A DNA stretch of 43,566 nt from an uncultured bacterium. GTDB lineage: Bacteria; Verrucomicrobiota; Kiritimatiellia; PWTM01. A program made the translations under genes and the position numbers. The notes under the pieces are model-generated. The model was not told where the DNA came from and ran no database searches. It saw nothing but the letters and a program-made list of their open reading frames with translations. The stretch is taken from assembly GCA_900661335.1 (NCBI GenBank), contig CAACVY010000015.1:1-43566 (forward strand). Direction: 5' to 3'. Of the stretch, positions 26,048 to 34,348 are shown one piece after another (position 1 is the first letter of the stretch; each line of letters begins with the position of its first letter).

Positions 26048-26719
26048 ATGAAGGCGCGCCGAACGGGTTTTACCTTGGTCGAGTTGCTGGTGGTGATCGT
26101 GATCATCGGGATCCTCGCCGGCCTGCTTTTGCCGACATTGTCCCAGGCCTTGGCCAAGTCCAAAGATGTTCATTGTATCAACAACCAGTCCCAGCATGCC
26201 AAAGCTCTGCTGATGTACGCCGCTCAAAATCGCAACCAAACGATTCGACCAGACCCCGCCGGGCACTGGATGGCGGCGCTGGACCGAGTCCTGAGCGTCG
26301 GCCCCTCGGCGGAGGTCCGCCTGTGCCCGAACGCGACGCGCGCCGCACCTTCGCGAGGGTCAGTCAATCTGGCGTGGAAGTACAACGACTGGATCGGCAG
26401 TATCGCGATCAATTCCCACCTCGCCGCGGCCAGCCCGGGAGCCAATGACTACACGCTGATGTCCCAGACCGATGCGAAAACCCCCGCGTTCGTTGATGGA
26501 GCCTGGCTAGAAACTGGACCGATCGGCGGAGTCAGTTGGCCATCGGATCTCAATGGCTCGAGCAACTGGATTCTCGATCGACATCGGAAAGCGATCGTCA
26601 TGTCGTTTTGCGATGGGCACGCGGAACGCGTGGAACTGTCGTGGATTTGGGACGTAAAATGGCACCGGAATTTCACTCCGCAAGGAAAACAGACGAATCC
26701 GACGCTCGGGATCTGGTGA
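26048..26719 (+). CDS. Pseudopilin-like protein with H-X9-DG motif
   Basis: A 223-residue protein with a type IV prepilin leader: MKARRTG/FTLVELLVVIVIIGILAGLLLP, cleaved after Gly7 by prepilin peptidase, with Glu at mature position 5. The rest is a globular domain ending in HRKAIVMSFCDG, which has nine residues between His and DG, the H-X9-DG motif of prepilin-type processing-associated proteins common in Planctomycetes, Verrucomicrobia and Lentisphaerae. It is expected in the inner membrane or in a pilus/pseudopilus-like fibre. ACGGAGG at good distance decides the ATG at 26048 rather than the in-frame one at 26015. The next gene begins three bases after the stop. A second member of the family is at 36290. 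Confidence 0.92.
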   Translation: MKARRTGFTLVELLVVIVIIGILAGLLLPTLSQALAKSKDVHCINNQSQHAKALLMYAAQNRNQTIRPDPAGHWMAALDRVLSVGPSAEVRLCPNATRAAPSRGSVNLAWKYNDWIGSIAINSHLAAASPGANDYTLMSQTDAKTPAFVDGAWLETGPIGGVSWPSDLNGSSNWILDRHRKAIVMSFCDGHAERVELSWIWDVKWHRNFTPQGKQTNPTLGIW

Positions 26720-26722
26720 CAA

Positions 26723-28420
26723 ATGTCTGACGCCGCGATGTATTCGATGGAGCCCGTGCTTCAAGTATACGTTCGGCTCGACGGGAATGAACCGATCCAA
26801 GTCCCGGTCGGCACGCCAGTAAGGGAGCTGGCTCGCCGCATCCAACCGCCCGATGGTCTGGCGTGGCTGGGCGCAGTGGTTAATAACGAAGTGGTGACGC
26901 TCTCCTACCCGCTCGAAGTCGATAGCGACGTCCGCTTGCTGACGGTTCGCGACGGGTTTGGCTGGCGAATCTATCGCAACTCGGTCTCATTCTTGCTGGC
27001 CAAAGTCGTGCGCGAGCTTTTCCCGTCGGCGCGCTTTGCCGTGGAGCATTCGCTCGGCACTGGTTTCTATTGCTCATTTCAGCTCAACGGCCACGGCGCA
27101 ACCGCCGATGTTGTAGACCGAATTCGCTCGCGGATGCGCGAGCTGGTCACGCTAGACCTCCCGATCGTACGCCGAAAGATCGCATTCAAAGAGGCTCTGG
27201 ACCGATTCGAAAGCGCTGGTCAACGCGACAAATACGATCTGCTTCGGTTCCGAAATCCTCCCAAGATCGTTGTGTACGAGTGCGACGGGTTCACCGATTT
27301 GGCGCACGGAGTCTTGGCCGATCGAACCGGAGCACTTCAACACTTCGATTTGATTCCCTACGACACTGGCTTCGTCTTGTTGTTCCCCGACCGCGAGCAC
27401 GCTCCGAAGCTATCCCCCTTCGACCCTCAGCCCGAGCTATTCCGAGTGTTCGCGGAACACAAGGAATGGGGCCGAATCCTGGGCATACGGACCGTGGGCG
27501 ATCTCAACCGGCTCATTGCGGACCGTCAGGCGGACGAGCTCGTGCGCATCGCAGAAGCGCTCCACGAAAAAACGATTGCGCGGCTCGCCGACCGTATCAC
27601 GGAACGTACGCCCTCGGTGCGCTGGGTGCTCATCTCTGGCCCCTCTTCCTCCGGCAAGACCACCTTCGCGAAACGGTTAGCCATCCAACTTCGGGTCAAT
27701 GGCTTGCGCCCGGTCGCCATTTCCACGGACAACTATTTTATTGACCGAGATCGAACACCACGGGACGAGCATGGCCAGCCGGACTTTGAGCACATCGACG
27801 CAATGGATGTGGCCCTGTTCAATCAGCACCTTGCCGAACTCGACGCAGGCCATGAGGTGGAGATTCCGATCTTCGACTTTATCCATGGGCAGCGGGCGCC
27901 GGTCGGCCGCCGGCTCAAGATCGAACCCGACCAGATCGTCCTGGTCGAGGGCATCCATTGTCTGAATCCTCGATTGGCCACGGCCGTTCCACCGGAGCGG
28001 GTGTTTCGCCTGTACGTCAGCGCGCTCACGCAATTGAACCTGGACGACCACAACCGAATCGCGACCACCGATAACCGCCTGCTCCGCCGCATTGTCCGCG
28101 ACCACCAGTTCCGGGGCCATCCGGCGCTGCGTACCCTCGACATGTGGCCTAGCGTTCGGCGGGGTGAAAAACGCTGGATCTTCCCGTACCAAAATCAAGC
28201 CGAAGCCGTGTTCAACTCCGCATTGGACTATGAGCTGGCCGTGCTCAAGCCGTTTGCTGAGCCGCTGCTGAACGAAGTTAAGCCCTGGCATCCGCAGTAT
28301 GCGGAAGCGCGCCGCTTGAGCGCGTTTCTGTCCAGCTTTTTGAGCTTGTCGTACGCGGTGGTGCCACCGAACTCCATTCTCCGTGAGTTCATCGGCCGAA
28401 GCACGTTCCGCTATACATGA
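26723..28420 (+). CDS. TGS-domain uridine kinase-like protein
   Basis: A 565-residue protein joining three parts. Residues about 12-75 form a TGS-like domain (VRLDGNEPIQVPVGTPVRELARRI). Residues about 100-250 resemble the editing/SAD part of threonyl-tRNA synthetase (FAVEHSLGTGFYCSF and following). Residues about 298-545 are a uridine kinase/phosphoribulokinase P-loop domain: VLISGPSSSGKTTFAKRLA (Walker A, Gly306-Thr313), STDNYFIDRDRTPRDEHGQPDFEHIDA, VLVEGIHCLNPRL, and RIVRDHQFRGHPALRTLDMWPSVRRGE. It would phosphorylate a nucleoside or a related metabolite. This fusion is known from annotated 'nucleoside kinase' proteins, although the substrate is not fixed. Its stop shares ATGA with the next gene, and the pseudopilin gene ends three bases upstream. 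Confidence 0.9.
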   Translation: MSDAAMYSMEPVLQVYVRLDGNEPIQVPVGTPVRELARRIQPPDGLAWLGAVVNNEVVTLSYPLEVDSDVRLLTVRDGFGWRIYRNSVSFLLAKVVRELFPSARFAVEHSLGTGFYCSFQLNGHGATADVVDRIRSRMRELVTLDLPIVRRKIAFKEALDRFESAGQRDKYDLLRFRNPPKIVVYECDGFTDLAHGVLADRTGALQHFDLIPYDTGFVLLFPDREHAPKLSPFDPQPELFRVFAEHKEWGRILGIRTVGDLNRLIADRQADELVRIAEALHEKTIARLADRITERTPSVRWVLISGPSSSGKTTFAKRLAIQLRVNGLRPVAISTDNYFIDRDRTPRDEHGQPDFEHIDAMDVALFNQHLAELDAGHEVEIPIFDFIHGQRAPVGRRLKIEPDQIVLVEGIHCLNPRLATAVPPERVFRLYVSALTQLNLDDHNRIATTDNRLLRRIVRDHQFRGHPALRTLDMWPSVRRGEKRWIFPYQNQAEAVFNSALDYELAVLKPFAEPLLNEVKPWHPQYAEARRLSAFLSSFLSLSYAVVPPNSILREFIGRSTFRYT

Positions 28421-30690
28421 ATGCCAATGGTTTTGGCTTCGGCTGGACGGTCCTCGCGTCGACAGCAGTTCCGCAGCGCCCGAGGGCGCTATCAGTCGCA
28501 GCCCTTGGGAGCCTCCTGGCCTGGACCACAGCGCTGACAAGCTTCGCGATGGACGATGCCGCAGAATACAAATGGTCCCCACCCAGCGCACCTTCGATCG
28601 ACCCCGTGGAAAGCCTGCCTGCGCCCGCCTGGAGCGCGCGCCCGTCGGACCCCCCGATCCTTCAAACTGCGGACCAGTTGGTCCGTCAGGGAGATCTCGA
28701 TGGGGCCATCCAACTCCTGGATCAATTTCTGGCCCAAGACGCGCGCTCGGCCGCTGTATGGCATGCCATCGCCCTGTTGGAGTGGCGCCGAGGACGCCCT
28801 GACCGCGCCGAGGAGCGGTGGCGAGTCCGCCTGGCGGTCGTGGGCGACGAAATCGAAACTCTACGCTGGTTGGCTCGCCTTCAACTCGCGCGGAATCGGC
28901 TGCAGGAAGCTCGCGAGCTCTACCAGCGGATCTGCAGCCATTCTCCAGATGACCTCGACGCCCGATTCCAAATCGCCCGACTCGACCGATGGCTTGGAAA
29001 CCTCCCGGACGCCATCGCGTTGTTACGCGAGCTCTGTAGCCAACATCCCGAGCGGCCTGAATATCGCCGTGAACTTGCAACCGCACTGTATGCCCATCGT
29101 CAATACAAGGAAGCGGCGGCGTTGTGGAAAGAGGTCGAGCAAGCGTTTCCGTCGGATGAGAACGTGCAGATCCGAAGTGCTCTGGCGCAGGTCCGAGCCT
29201 CGGGCGATCCGAAGGCCATTGAACAGATCCGCGGATACCTTGAACGGACCCCCACGGGGAGCGTCACGCGCATCATGGCGTTGGAAGTCCTCACCATGGT
29301 TGCACGCCGTGCCGGTCGGTTCGAGGAGGCCGCGCGCTACGCCCGGCAGCGGATGGAGTGCGAAACAGACCCCGAGCGGCGGCGCCGATGGTTGTTTCGA
29401 ACAGTCGAGCTACTCCAACAGGCAAAGTCGGCTGGGTGTGGCCCGCTGGAAGAAGCTGCACGGCTGATGGCAGAGTCGCTGAAGGACCATTCTTGGGATG
29501 TGGACCAACGCCTCGCGCGAGCGGAAATCCTTTTGGAGTTGAAGCGTTACGACGAGGCGGTCGCCGAATTTTTGGAAGTGCTCCAACGTTGGAACCCGTC
29601 GAACCTTCGGGCCACCTTAGGGCTATTCAATGCCGCAGTAGCGCGACAACAGTGGAAAGAAGCGCGGCAATGGTTGGACCGCATCGAAAGTTTCAATCCA
29701 AAAAACCCCTACTGGGCACATCTTCAGTGCCGATACCACTTGGCCCGTGGCGCCATCGCCGAAGCATCCCGTGCAGCCGACCGTTTGATTGAGACCGGAC
29801 GACAAGGCGCCGTGGCAGTACTCCTATACCATGGGCTAACTGAGAGCGAAGCGGAAGAGATCCTCTCGGTTCAACAATTCCAGGAACAATTGCAGGCACT
29901 TCAGCGCGCAGGGTACCGGTTCGTCGCAGCTCATCAATTGCCTGACGTGTTGGCCACGATAAGCGAATCCAGCGACAGCGGTAGTCCCCCCCAAATCGCC
30001 TGCGTGACCTTCGACGACGCCCGCGCAGACGCACTTCGGCTCGGCACGCCAGTCGCACGATCCCTCGGGATCACCTTGACGATGATGGTGCCGGTGGGAT
30101 TGGTGGAGGCTCGGCATCCCTTTTTGGGCGATTGGGACATGATCGCGTCGTTGGCCCGAGAAAAAACGTGGGTGTTCGGCCTGCACGGACTGAACTCACA
30201 CACGTTCGCACTCATTGACGAGAAAGGCAGCCGGGGCCATCCGCTCTGTAATCGCTGCTGGATTCCGGATCAAAAGCGCCTTGAAACGCTAGAGGAATTC
30301 CACCAGCGCTTGCGTGAGGAATACCGGACATCACGACAACGGTTAGTCGAGCAACTTCGGATGGTTTCCGCGGCGAGCACGTTCGCTTATCCATTTGGGG
30401 ACATCGGTCAGCTCGGCAACTCCAACGTGGAGAACGCGCCCGCGGAAAATCTACACTGCATGGCGCAATACTACCGCGTCGGGTTCATCCAGAGCGCCTA
30501 TGGGCATGCCGTCGCAAGCGACGATCCAAGGCTGTACCAACGCACGGAGCCCTCCATCGACGAAACAGCCGAACAACTGGTGGACCGCTTATGGTCCAAC
30601 CATCCCACGGTCCTCGGCTGGCGGCTCAAATTTGAAGTTGCACTCGCCAGTGAACGTGTCTACGGCGCTCGAGAGGCTTGGAACAATTGA
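28417..30690 (+). CDS. TPR protein fused to polysaccharide deacetylase (PgaB-like)
   Basis: A 757-residue exported protein: a long signal/anchor region (ALSVAALGSLLAWTTALTSFA, about 24-44), then TPR-like helical repeats at about 80-460 (for example DQLVRQGDLDGAIQLLDQFLAQ, WLARLQLARNRLQEARELYQRI, LLELKRYDEAVAEFLEVLQRW). The C-terminal deacetylase domain has LLYHGL (about 469-474), VTFDDARADAL (Asp533/Asp534, where the family usually has TFDDG), FGLHGLNSHTF (His590, His595) and FAYPFGD. The layout resembles PgaB/poly-GlcNAc deacetylases. It probably removes acetyl groups from an extracellular or cell-wall glycan while the TPR part binds partners. It shares ATGA with the kinase-like gene before it. 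The Ala replacing Gly in TFDDA is conservative and no inactivation is visible. Confidence 0.88.
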   Translation: MNANGFGFGWTVLASTAVPQRPRALSVAALGSLLAWTTALTSFAMDDAAEYKWSPPSAPSIDPVESLPAPAWSARPSDPPILQTADQLVRQGDLDGAIQLLDQFLAQDARSAAVWHAIALLEWRRGRPDRAEERWRVRLAVVGDEIETLRWLARLQLARNRLQEARELYQRICSHSPDDLDARFQIARLDRWLGNLPDAIALLRELCSQHPERPEYRRELATALYAHRQYKEAAALWKEVEQAFPSDENVQIRSALAQVRASGDPKAIEQIRGYLERTPTGSVTRIMALEVLTMVARRAGRFEEAARYARQRMECETDPERRRRWLFRTVELLQQAKSAGCGPLEEAARLMAESLKDHSWDVDQRLARAEILLELKRYDEAVAEFLEVLQRWNPSNLRATLGLFNAAVARQQWKEARQWLDRIESFNPKNPYWAHLQCRYHLARGAIAEASRAADRLIETGRQGAVAVLLYHGLTESEAEEILSVQQFQEQLQALQRAGYRFVAAHQLPDVLATISESSDSGSPPQIACVTFDDARADALRLGTPVARSLGITLTMMVPVGLVEARHPFLGDWDMIASLAREKTWVFGLHGLNSHTFALIDEKGSRGHPLCNRCWIPDQKRLETLEEFHQRLREEYRTSRQRLVEQLRMVSAASTFAYPFGDIGQLGNSNVENAPAENLHCMAQYYRVGFIQSAYGHAVASDDPRLYQRTEPSIDETAEQLVDRLWSNHPTVLGWRLKFEVALASERVYGAREAWNN

Positions 30691-30950
30691 TCCAATTGGG
30701 CTTTTCATCCAACCAACTTGTTCAACTTCGCGAACAAGCAAAACGCAGCCTCGGCGCAAGCATTTTGCGCTGGCTGCAGTTCCCCGCCGCGATATCGAAC
30801 CCGCCGCCCGCCGAACGCCCACCTCCGCCACCGAAACCGCGTCAACCCGTGGCGCCGCCAATATTGGAATTACGACCTCTGGCGCCCGCGCCGGCTCCGG
30901 GAGATCCCACGCCGTTTCCCTCGCTCCGAGAGGAACTCATACGTCCATGA
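30678..30950 (+). CDS. Small proline-rich hypothetical protein
   Basis: A 90-residue ORF starting TTG at 30678, overlapping the deacetylase gene by 13 bases. The N-terminal third is a helical segment (IQLGFSSNQLVQLREQAKRSLGASILRWLQF). The rest is strongly Pro/Ala-rich (PPPAERPPPPPKPRQPVAPP), as in secreted or linker proteins. The helical part contains charged-hydrophobic pairs that suggest a real protein rather than a shadow. No family is recognised. It may be the last gene of the 26-31 kb operon. Confidence 0.5.
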   Translation: MEQLIQLGFSSNQLVQLREQAKRSLGASILRWLQFPAAISNPPPAERPPPPPKPRQPVAPPILELRPLAPAPAPGDPTPFPSLREELIRP

Positions 30951-31576
30951 TAGCTTTCTGAGCAGCCTACACCCACCCGAAATTCGGTCCCAAGAGCCTG
31001 TTTAGCAGGATGATCGCCCAAAACATGCCACGATCAGAAGTAGCATTCCTAAGTCTGGAACCAGTAGCAATGAGCCCCCTTTTCACGGCTTTTCCTCGTA
31101 CACCAGATCCTGAATGACCGGGGCTAAAATTTTCTTAAAATCGTCCCCCACAAACGTCGAGGCTGGAATTGCATAGATTCCAAGATCCACCCGCAATCGA
31201 GTATCCACTGGGGAAAACAACAGAGGAATGCTTCCATAGGGGTTGCGGCTCGAAAGATGCCGTTTCCGAAGATTTCCCCAGAAACAAACTGTCCAGTGCG
31301 CAAACCAACGGATGTCAATGGCCTGGTTCTGACACCTGCCATTCACCTGGCGATCGAAAACGGACCAAATATCGGCGGCTTCTCGAACACCTGGACCGCC
31401 GGGCCCGTGATCTCCATCTCCGCGGATACATCGCTGACCAGCTCCTTCAGTGCCGTGCTAGCATGCTTCGAGGAACCTTTCCAGATTCCAACCCATAGAT
31501 CCCCACTCACCCCTGATTCGCTGCACTTGCTGAATTTTCGCCGCTCGCACCGGCGAGGCCAAGTGCACCAGCGACC
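30951..31576. other. Decayed sequence, coding relics on the minus strand
   Basis: Minus-strand frames read like broken protein: WNLERFLEAC and LVSDVSAEMEITGPAVQVFEKPP, then a stop and GLRTGQFVSGEIFGNGIF, and in another frame RLRVDLGIYAIPASTFVGDDFKKILAPVIQDL ending at 31083. Stops and frame changes between them point to a pseudogene. A plus-strand frame at 31257-31580 also stays open, so the strand is not certain. Nothing here has a recognised function. Confidence 0.4.
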
Positions 31577-32022
31577 CTAGTAGCATCCGAACAACTTCCC
31601 CTTTCCTGAAACTTCAACGTATCCGCGAGCGCCCCGTACGTTCTGCGATGTCATCGCCGATCCACTCGCGCCAAAAGGCGCCGTGGCCTTGCGAACGCCG
31701 GAGACGACCTCATCGTGATACTTTAATTTCCCTAGAGGGACTTTCCTGACCTGACCATCTGAAGGTACCCTTCGATGAACGGGTCCCCAGATTGTTCAAT
31801 CGCTCGAATTAGTCCAGCCACCCACTTGTGCGCTGACTTGCCAGAAAGTTTCGTCGGGTCAACTTGCGTCTGCGACAGGTATATTCCCACTATACGGCTC
31901 CCGCGCAAATTATATTGCTTGTGCACCCACGCCCCTGGCCCCAGTTCGTGCGCCCACCGCTCGAGCTCCTTACCGCGGATCGGTCCTTCCAGCCACGGGC
32001 GCTTTGCCGCCATACTGCGCAC
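31577..32022 (-). pseudogene. Hypothetical gene frameshifted by a 5-bp tandem duplication
   Basis: The frame starts GTG at 32022 and reads RSMAAKRPWLEGPIRGKELERW, WVHKQYNLRGSRIVGIYL and WVAGLIRAIEQSGDPFIEGYLQMVR, then stops at 31732. At 31746-31755 the plus-strand sequence CTGAC is repeated in tandem. Removing one copy joins the frame to VRKVPLGKLKYHDEVVSGVRKATAPFG and SQNVRGARGYVEVSG, ending TAG at 31577. The reconstructed protein is 146 residues, in phase. I do not recognise the family; the frame is also open upstream to about 32085 with no start signal. It is a fresh-looking inactivation in an otherwise decayed stretch. Confidence 0.55.
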
Positions 32023-32235
32023 CGGCCGGGATCTCTCGGTGGAACTGACGCGCCCGCGTAGTTCGCCCGGCGCGTTTGTCCTGCACTACCCGATTCCCCA
32101 GTTCGCTGTTTACGAAAACTCCAACTCGGGACCACCTCGAGCATAAAGATTGCACCCTTCAAGTTGATCCGACGTGTTCGAAGCGTATCGGGGACCTCCT
32201 GAATTTCTGGGCGCCGCAGCGACCGCTCTGCGACA

Positions 32236-32988
32236 TCACTGCCTCGGAGAACCGGCGGACTTATGGCTCAATTCGTGCAGAACTTTTTGGACCCACCGGG
32301 TGCCCGGATGCGAAGCCCAAAACCGAACCGCCCGACGCGGCGAGCGCGGCCAGCTGGGCGCGTACGGAAGCCGCCCAAGCACTGGCACCCCGAACCGACG
32401 AAGTGTGGCCTCATTGTCCGACATCAACGGCGTCCAACGACCCGGCTGCGAAGCCACGAGCACCACCCCCAGAACGGTGAGCCCGCAGTCCCACAATCGC
32501 TCGACCGTCAATAGAGTGTGGTTGAGTGTGCCCAATCCCGGACGAGCCGCGACTAAAACGGGAGCCGCCAATTCCTGGGCAAGCTCCAACATCGTGCGAC
32601 GCCCCACGATCGGAACGCGCAGCCCACCTGCTCCCTCGACAAGGACGACCTCATAGCGCCGGCGCAATTGCTCGACCGCCATCCGCAGCCGTTCCCAATC
32701 GATGCGGGTTCTCTCCAAGGCGGCCGCCCGTTGAGGCGAGCACGGAGTCGCGAACACGTACGGCTGGCACCACGGAACTTCCTCCTCCGACGGTCTCCAA
32801 CCCGCGGCCCGAGCCACCCGCGCAAGATCCCCGCACAACCCGTTGTTTCGCGCGCGGACCGCGCCGGTCTGGACCGGCTTCATGGCCGCCCAGTTGTGGC
32901 CACTTCGTCGCGCCGCCGCCAAACACCATGCCGTTAGCGCGGTCTTCCCAACTCCCGTGTCGGTACCCGTGACAAAACACAAGGTCAC
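32236..32988 (-). CDS. bioD: Dethiobiotin synthetase
   Basis: A 250-residue cytoplasmic enzyme that forms dethiobiotin from 7,8-diaminononanoate, CO2 and ATP, the next-to-last step of biotin synthesis. The P-loop is FVTGTDTGVGKTALTAWCL; MKPVQTG follows at the substrate site; VVLVEGAGGLRVPI carries the Glu-Gly-Ala-Gly-Gly motif; VLVAARPGLGTLNHTLLTVE completes the family signature. The GTG at 32988 places the P-loop at the usual distance; a longer form starting TTG at 33045 would run into the divergent methyltransferase start. No other biotin gene is seen here. Downstream are only decayed sequences, so bioD stands alone. Confidence 0.93.
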   Translation of the reverse strand: MTLCFVTGTDTGVGKTALTAWCLAAARRSGHNWAAMKPVQTGAVRARNNGLCGDLARVARAAGWRPSEEEVPWCQPYVFATPCSPQRAAALERTRIDWERLRMAVEQLRRRYEVVLVEGAGGLRVPIVGRRTMLELAQELAAPVLVAARPGLGTLNHTLLTVERLWDCGLTVLGVVLVASQPGRWTPLMSDNEATLRRFGVPVLGRLPYAPSWPRSPRRAVRFWASHPGTRWVQKVLHELSHKSAGSPRQ

Positions 32989-33005
32989 GACTACATTGTT
33001 ATCGA

Positions 33006-33509
33006 ATGGCGGCAATCCGACGCAACCTGAACTGCGCGATGTCAAAGAACCGATTCCAAGGTTGGCTCCTCACAGGTCTACAAGTGGGCCTACTTACTTG
33101 GCTCACCCTCTGTACAACCCTACGTCTGCCGCGCCCTTGGACCATGGGCTTGTTGCTGGCGGCAGTCGCACTGGGCCTGTGGGCACTTCGGCATCTGACG
33201 CTTCGGCAGTTGCGCGTGACACCCACCCCAGCCCCGCATGCCCGATTGGTCCAAACCGGTCCGTACGCTCGCATCCGACACCCCATGTACACTGCGGTGC
33301 TGCTCTTCGTGGCCGCTCTGATCATTCATGATCCGGCGCCGCCGCGCTTGGCCGCCGCAGGGGCGCTCGTGGCCGTGCTGGCCGCGAAAGCCCGCTGCGA
33401 AGAGGCTGCGCTGAGCCAGAAGTTTCCGGACTACGCCGTGTATGCGCAACGAACCGGCCGATTCTTCCCGCGCTTCAGGCACTCCAGAGTTCTCTCCAAC
33501 TCTCGATGA
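33006..33509 (+). CDS. Isoprenylcysteine carboxyl methyltransferase-family membrane protein
   Basis: A 167-residue membrane protein with three or four helices (GWLLTGLQVGLLTWLTLC, TMGLLLAAVALGLWALRHL, MYTAVLLFVAALIIHD, LAAAGALVAVLAAKA). The ICMT/PEMT-like core is LVQTGPYARIRHPMYTAVL (SAM-binding RHPxY) and the conserved end EEAALSQKFPDYAVYAQRTGRFFP. Bacterial members methylate unknown lipids or proteins with SAM. An alternative ATG at 33039 (MSKNRFQGW) may be the true start; neither has a clear ribosome-binding site. It is divergent to bioD (17 bases between starts as called) and opens the long plus-strand operon; its stop shares ATGA with the next gene. Confidence 0.86.
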   Translation: MAAIRRNLNCAMSKNRFQGWLLTGLQVGLLTWLTLCTTLRLPRPWTMGLLLAAVALGLWALRHLTLRQLRVTPTPAPHARLVQTGPYARIRHPMYTAVLLFVAALIIHDPAPPRLAAAGALVAVLAAKARCEEAALSQKFPDYAVYAQRTGRFFPRFRHSRVLSNSR

Positions 33510-34348
33510 ACCGAGTCCGCTCTCCATCTCACCGATCCACACGCCTCGGGCTCTGGATAACCCTCCTCACCGACTTCGGCACGCGCGATGGCTGGGTCGC
33601 GGCGATGAAAGGCGTTATCGCCACTCTGGCCCCGTCAGCGCGAGTGGTAGATGCCGGCCATGAGATTACCCCAGGGGACGTCTTCGCAGCCGCGTGGGCG
33701 CTCTCGCAGTATTGGTCCCTCTGGCCCTGCGGCACGATCCACGTGATCGTCGTGGATCCAGAGGTTGGAAGTTCACGAGCCGCGCTGCTGGCCGAAGCGG
33801 AGGGACGATGGTTTCTTGCTCCGGATAACGGCGCGCTTTCGGCCGTCGCCGCCGAGTGCACCTCCCTGCGCGCCTGGCGACTTCGCCCCGATGCGCACCG
33901 TCCCGAGGGCTATTCGAACACTTTCCATGGACGGGACGTGTTTGCCTGGGTGGCGGGGCGCCTCGCGGCGGGCACACGCCCCGCAAACTTCGTAACCGAT
34001 CCGCACCCCGTGCAACCCTGGCCATCCTGGCACCCAGTCCGGCGGTCGAACGAGGTCATCGGGCAGGTTCTCCATATTGACCGCTTCGGCAATGCAATCA
34101 CCAACCTGCAACCGCACGACCTGCCCCCTACCGGTTGGGAACTATGCTGTGGCCCCCTACGCGTTCGGACTCTCGCCCGCACATACAGCGAAGTCGCACC
34201 CGGGCGGCCTCTATTGTATCTTGGTTCGGCCGGTCGGCTGGAAATCGGGGTCCGCAACGGCTCCGCAGCGGAGCGTTACGGCATCCGCCGCGGCCAAATC
34301 GTCCGGGTGCACCACGACCCCCGACCCACGAAGAGGATTGCGCCATGA
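33506..34348 (+). CDS. SAM hydrolase / hydroxide adenosyltransferase (DUF62)
   Basis: A 280-residue cytoplasmic protein of the SAM-dependent halogenase/hydrolase family, which splits S-adenosylmethionine to adenosine and methionine with water. Motifs appear in order: [95 protein letters not shown] and [11 protein letters not shown]. Canonical members have VVDPGVGS; here Glu replaces Gly (VVDPEVGS), a small change. No chlorinase- or fluorinase-type insertion is obvious, so hydrolase activity is the likely one. It begins with ATGA shared with the methyltransferase gene and ends ATGA shared with pgi. Pairing with a SAM-dependent methyltransferase may just be operon chance. Confidence 0.93.
   Translation: MNRVRSPSHRSTRLGLWITLLTDFGTRDGWVAAMKGVIATLAPSARVVDAGHEITPGDVFAAAWALSQYWSLWPCGTIHVIVVDPEVGSSRAALLAEAEGRWFLAPDNGALSAVAAECTSLRAWRLRPDAHRPEGYSNTFHGRDVFAWVAGRLAAGTRPANFVTDPHPVQPWPSWHPVRRSNEVIGQVLHIDRFGNAITNLQPHDLPPTGWELCCGPLRVRTLARTYSEVAPGRPLLYLGSAGRLEIGVRNGSAAERYGIRRGQIVRVHHDPRPTKRIAP

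Noticed and set aside
27677-29086. 469-codon minus-strand frame
   Set aside because: Antisense shadow of the uridine kinase-like and deacetylase genes.
34135-34344. Upstream extension of pgi
   Set aside because: Lies inside the DUF62 gene in another frame and lacks family similarity.
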